Source: Cellvibrionaceae bacterium
Lineage (GTDB): Bacteria > Pseudomonadota > Gammaproteobacteria > Pseudomonadales > Cellvibrionaceae
Length of the DNA stretch: 5,763 bases
Direction of reading: 5' to 3'
Assembly (NCBI GenBank): GCA_021151615.1
Contig: JAGKXA010000252.1
Location: 1-5,763, forward strand
In this document: in pieces, positions 5,252-5,763 of the stretch
Layout of the letters: the number at the start of each line of letters is the position of its first letter
Numbering within the stretch: the stretch's first letter is position 1
Made by a program: the position numbers and the translations under genes
Notes under the pieces: generated by a model
Database searches by the model: none
What the model saw: only the letters and a program-made list of their open reading frames with translations
Told to the model about the DNA's origin: nothing

Positions 5252-5763
5252 ATGTCTAGCCAATCCAATCTGGTCAATGTCGGGCGCATTACCGCAGTTT
5301 ATGGAATTAAAGGCTGGGTAAAAGTTCACTCTTATACTGAGCCGCAAGAAAATTTGTTCGAATACCATCCGTGGTTTTTGAAAACCAAGCATGGTGTAAA
5401 GCAAATTGAAATCGATGAGGCTCGTCCGCACGGAGATGCGTTTGTTGCGCATATCGTCGGTGTGGATGATCGCGATCTCGCCGCCCAATATACTGCTACC
5501 GACATCGCGGTTGAACGTGAGATGTTACCGGAGCTGGATGATGGTGAATACTACTGGAGTCAGCTTGAGAACTTGGTGGTGTTTACGCAATTTGATGGCC
5601 AGCGCCAGCGTTTGGGTAAAGTCTCAAAATTATTTGAGACGGGTGCCAATGATGTGCTGGTTGTTGTTGGCGATGCGGAAAGCATTGATCAGCGCGAGCG
5701 CCTGATTCCCTACGTACCCGGGCAATTTGTTGTGGGTATTGATCTGGAAGCGGGCGAAATACT
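5252..5763 (+). CDS. rimM: Ribosome maturation factor RimM (3' end cut by the window)
   Basis: The reading frame is open from the ATG at 5252 to the window end, giving 170 full codons; probably only a few C-terminal residues are missing. RimM binds S19 and the 30S head and helps late 16S rRNA maturation. The N-terminal RimM domain includes NVGRITAVYGIKGWVKVHSY (9-28). The PRC-barrel domain begins near GEYYWSQLENL (98-108) and carries LGKVSKLFETGANDVLVV (121-138) and RLIPYVPGQFV (150-160), all typical of the family. No clear Shine-Dalgarno precedes the start, only a T-rich stretch and GCGGTTAACGCCTG, so translation may depend on coupling to rpsP, whose stop is 27 bp upstream. That fits the low RimM output known for this operon in E. 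coli. trmD would be expected next. Confidence 0.96.
   Translation, partial: MSSQSNLVNVGRITAVYGIKGWVKVHSYTEPQENLFEYHPWFLKTKHGVKQIEIDEARPHGDAFVAHIVGVDDRDLAAQYTATDIAVEREMLPELDDGEYYWSQLENLVVFTQFDGQRQRLGKVSKLFETGANDVLVVVGDAESIDQRERLIPYVPGQFVVGIDLEAGEI

Noticed and set aside
4973..5488. Open frame of 171 codons on the minus strand across rpsP and rimM
   Set aside because: It is antisense to two highly conserved genes and has no recognisable domain. The minus-oriented terminator at 4774-4810 would suit it, but that alone does not support a protein.

Overview
This window reads as chromosomal core DNA from a gammaproteobacterium. The best guess is a relative of Pseudomonas in the Cellvibrionaceae or a nearby family. 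Three things point there: an enterobacterial-type IbpA with a sigma-32 promoter and a ROSE-like leader, a FabY-class ketoacyl synthase as known from Pseudomonas aeruginosa, and the rpsP-rimM ribosomal pair. Base composition is moderate and even. I see no transposase, phage gene, CRISPR array, tRNA or rRNA. The lineage is inferred from protein resemblance only.

Layout, left to right. Positions 1-134 are a non-coding leader with a palindrome. A TIGR01777/YfcH-type NAD(P)-binding epimerase follows (135-1037, +). Next is a compact heat-shock unit: a sigma-32-like promoter (1054-1080), a structured 5' leader of about 90 nt ending in a ROSE-type RNA thermometer hairpin over the ribosome binding site, the small heat-shock protein gene ibpA/hsp20 (1177-1647, +), and a terminator. 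That terminator (about 1662-1693) also ends the convergent GlxA-family regulator (DJ-1/PfpI-like plus AraC DNA-binding domain, 1695-2702, -).

The regulator is divergent from fabY (start placed at 2825, end 4729, +), a 634-residue beta-ketoacyl-ACP synthase. The 122-bp gap between them carries two TGGCCAA elements exactly 21 bp apart, plausible AraC-type half-sites, and an inverted repeat whose right arm touches the fabY ribosome binding site. After fabY comes a 246-bp gap. It holds a strong stem-loop whose U-tract lies on the minus strand, then two smaller hairpins and a 19-bp-period direct repeat. The ribosomal operon follows: rpsP (4976-5224, +) and rimM (5252 to beyond the window end, +). 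A long A/T-flanked hairpin spans the rpsP stop codon.

The genes fall into separate functional units: stress proteostasis (ibpA), regulation (GlxA type), fatty-acid initiation (fabY), and ribosome structure and maturation (rpsP, rimM). No new multi-gene system is visible. The most interesting material is regulatory: the heat-shock promoter plus thermometer, the 21-bp paired sites beside the regulator, the fabY leader hairpin, the minus-oriented terminator with no visible gene feeding it, and the rpsP-rimM junction hairpin.
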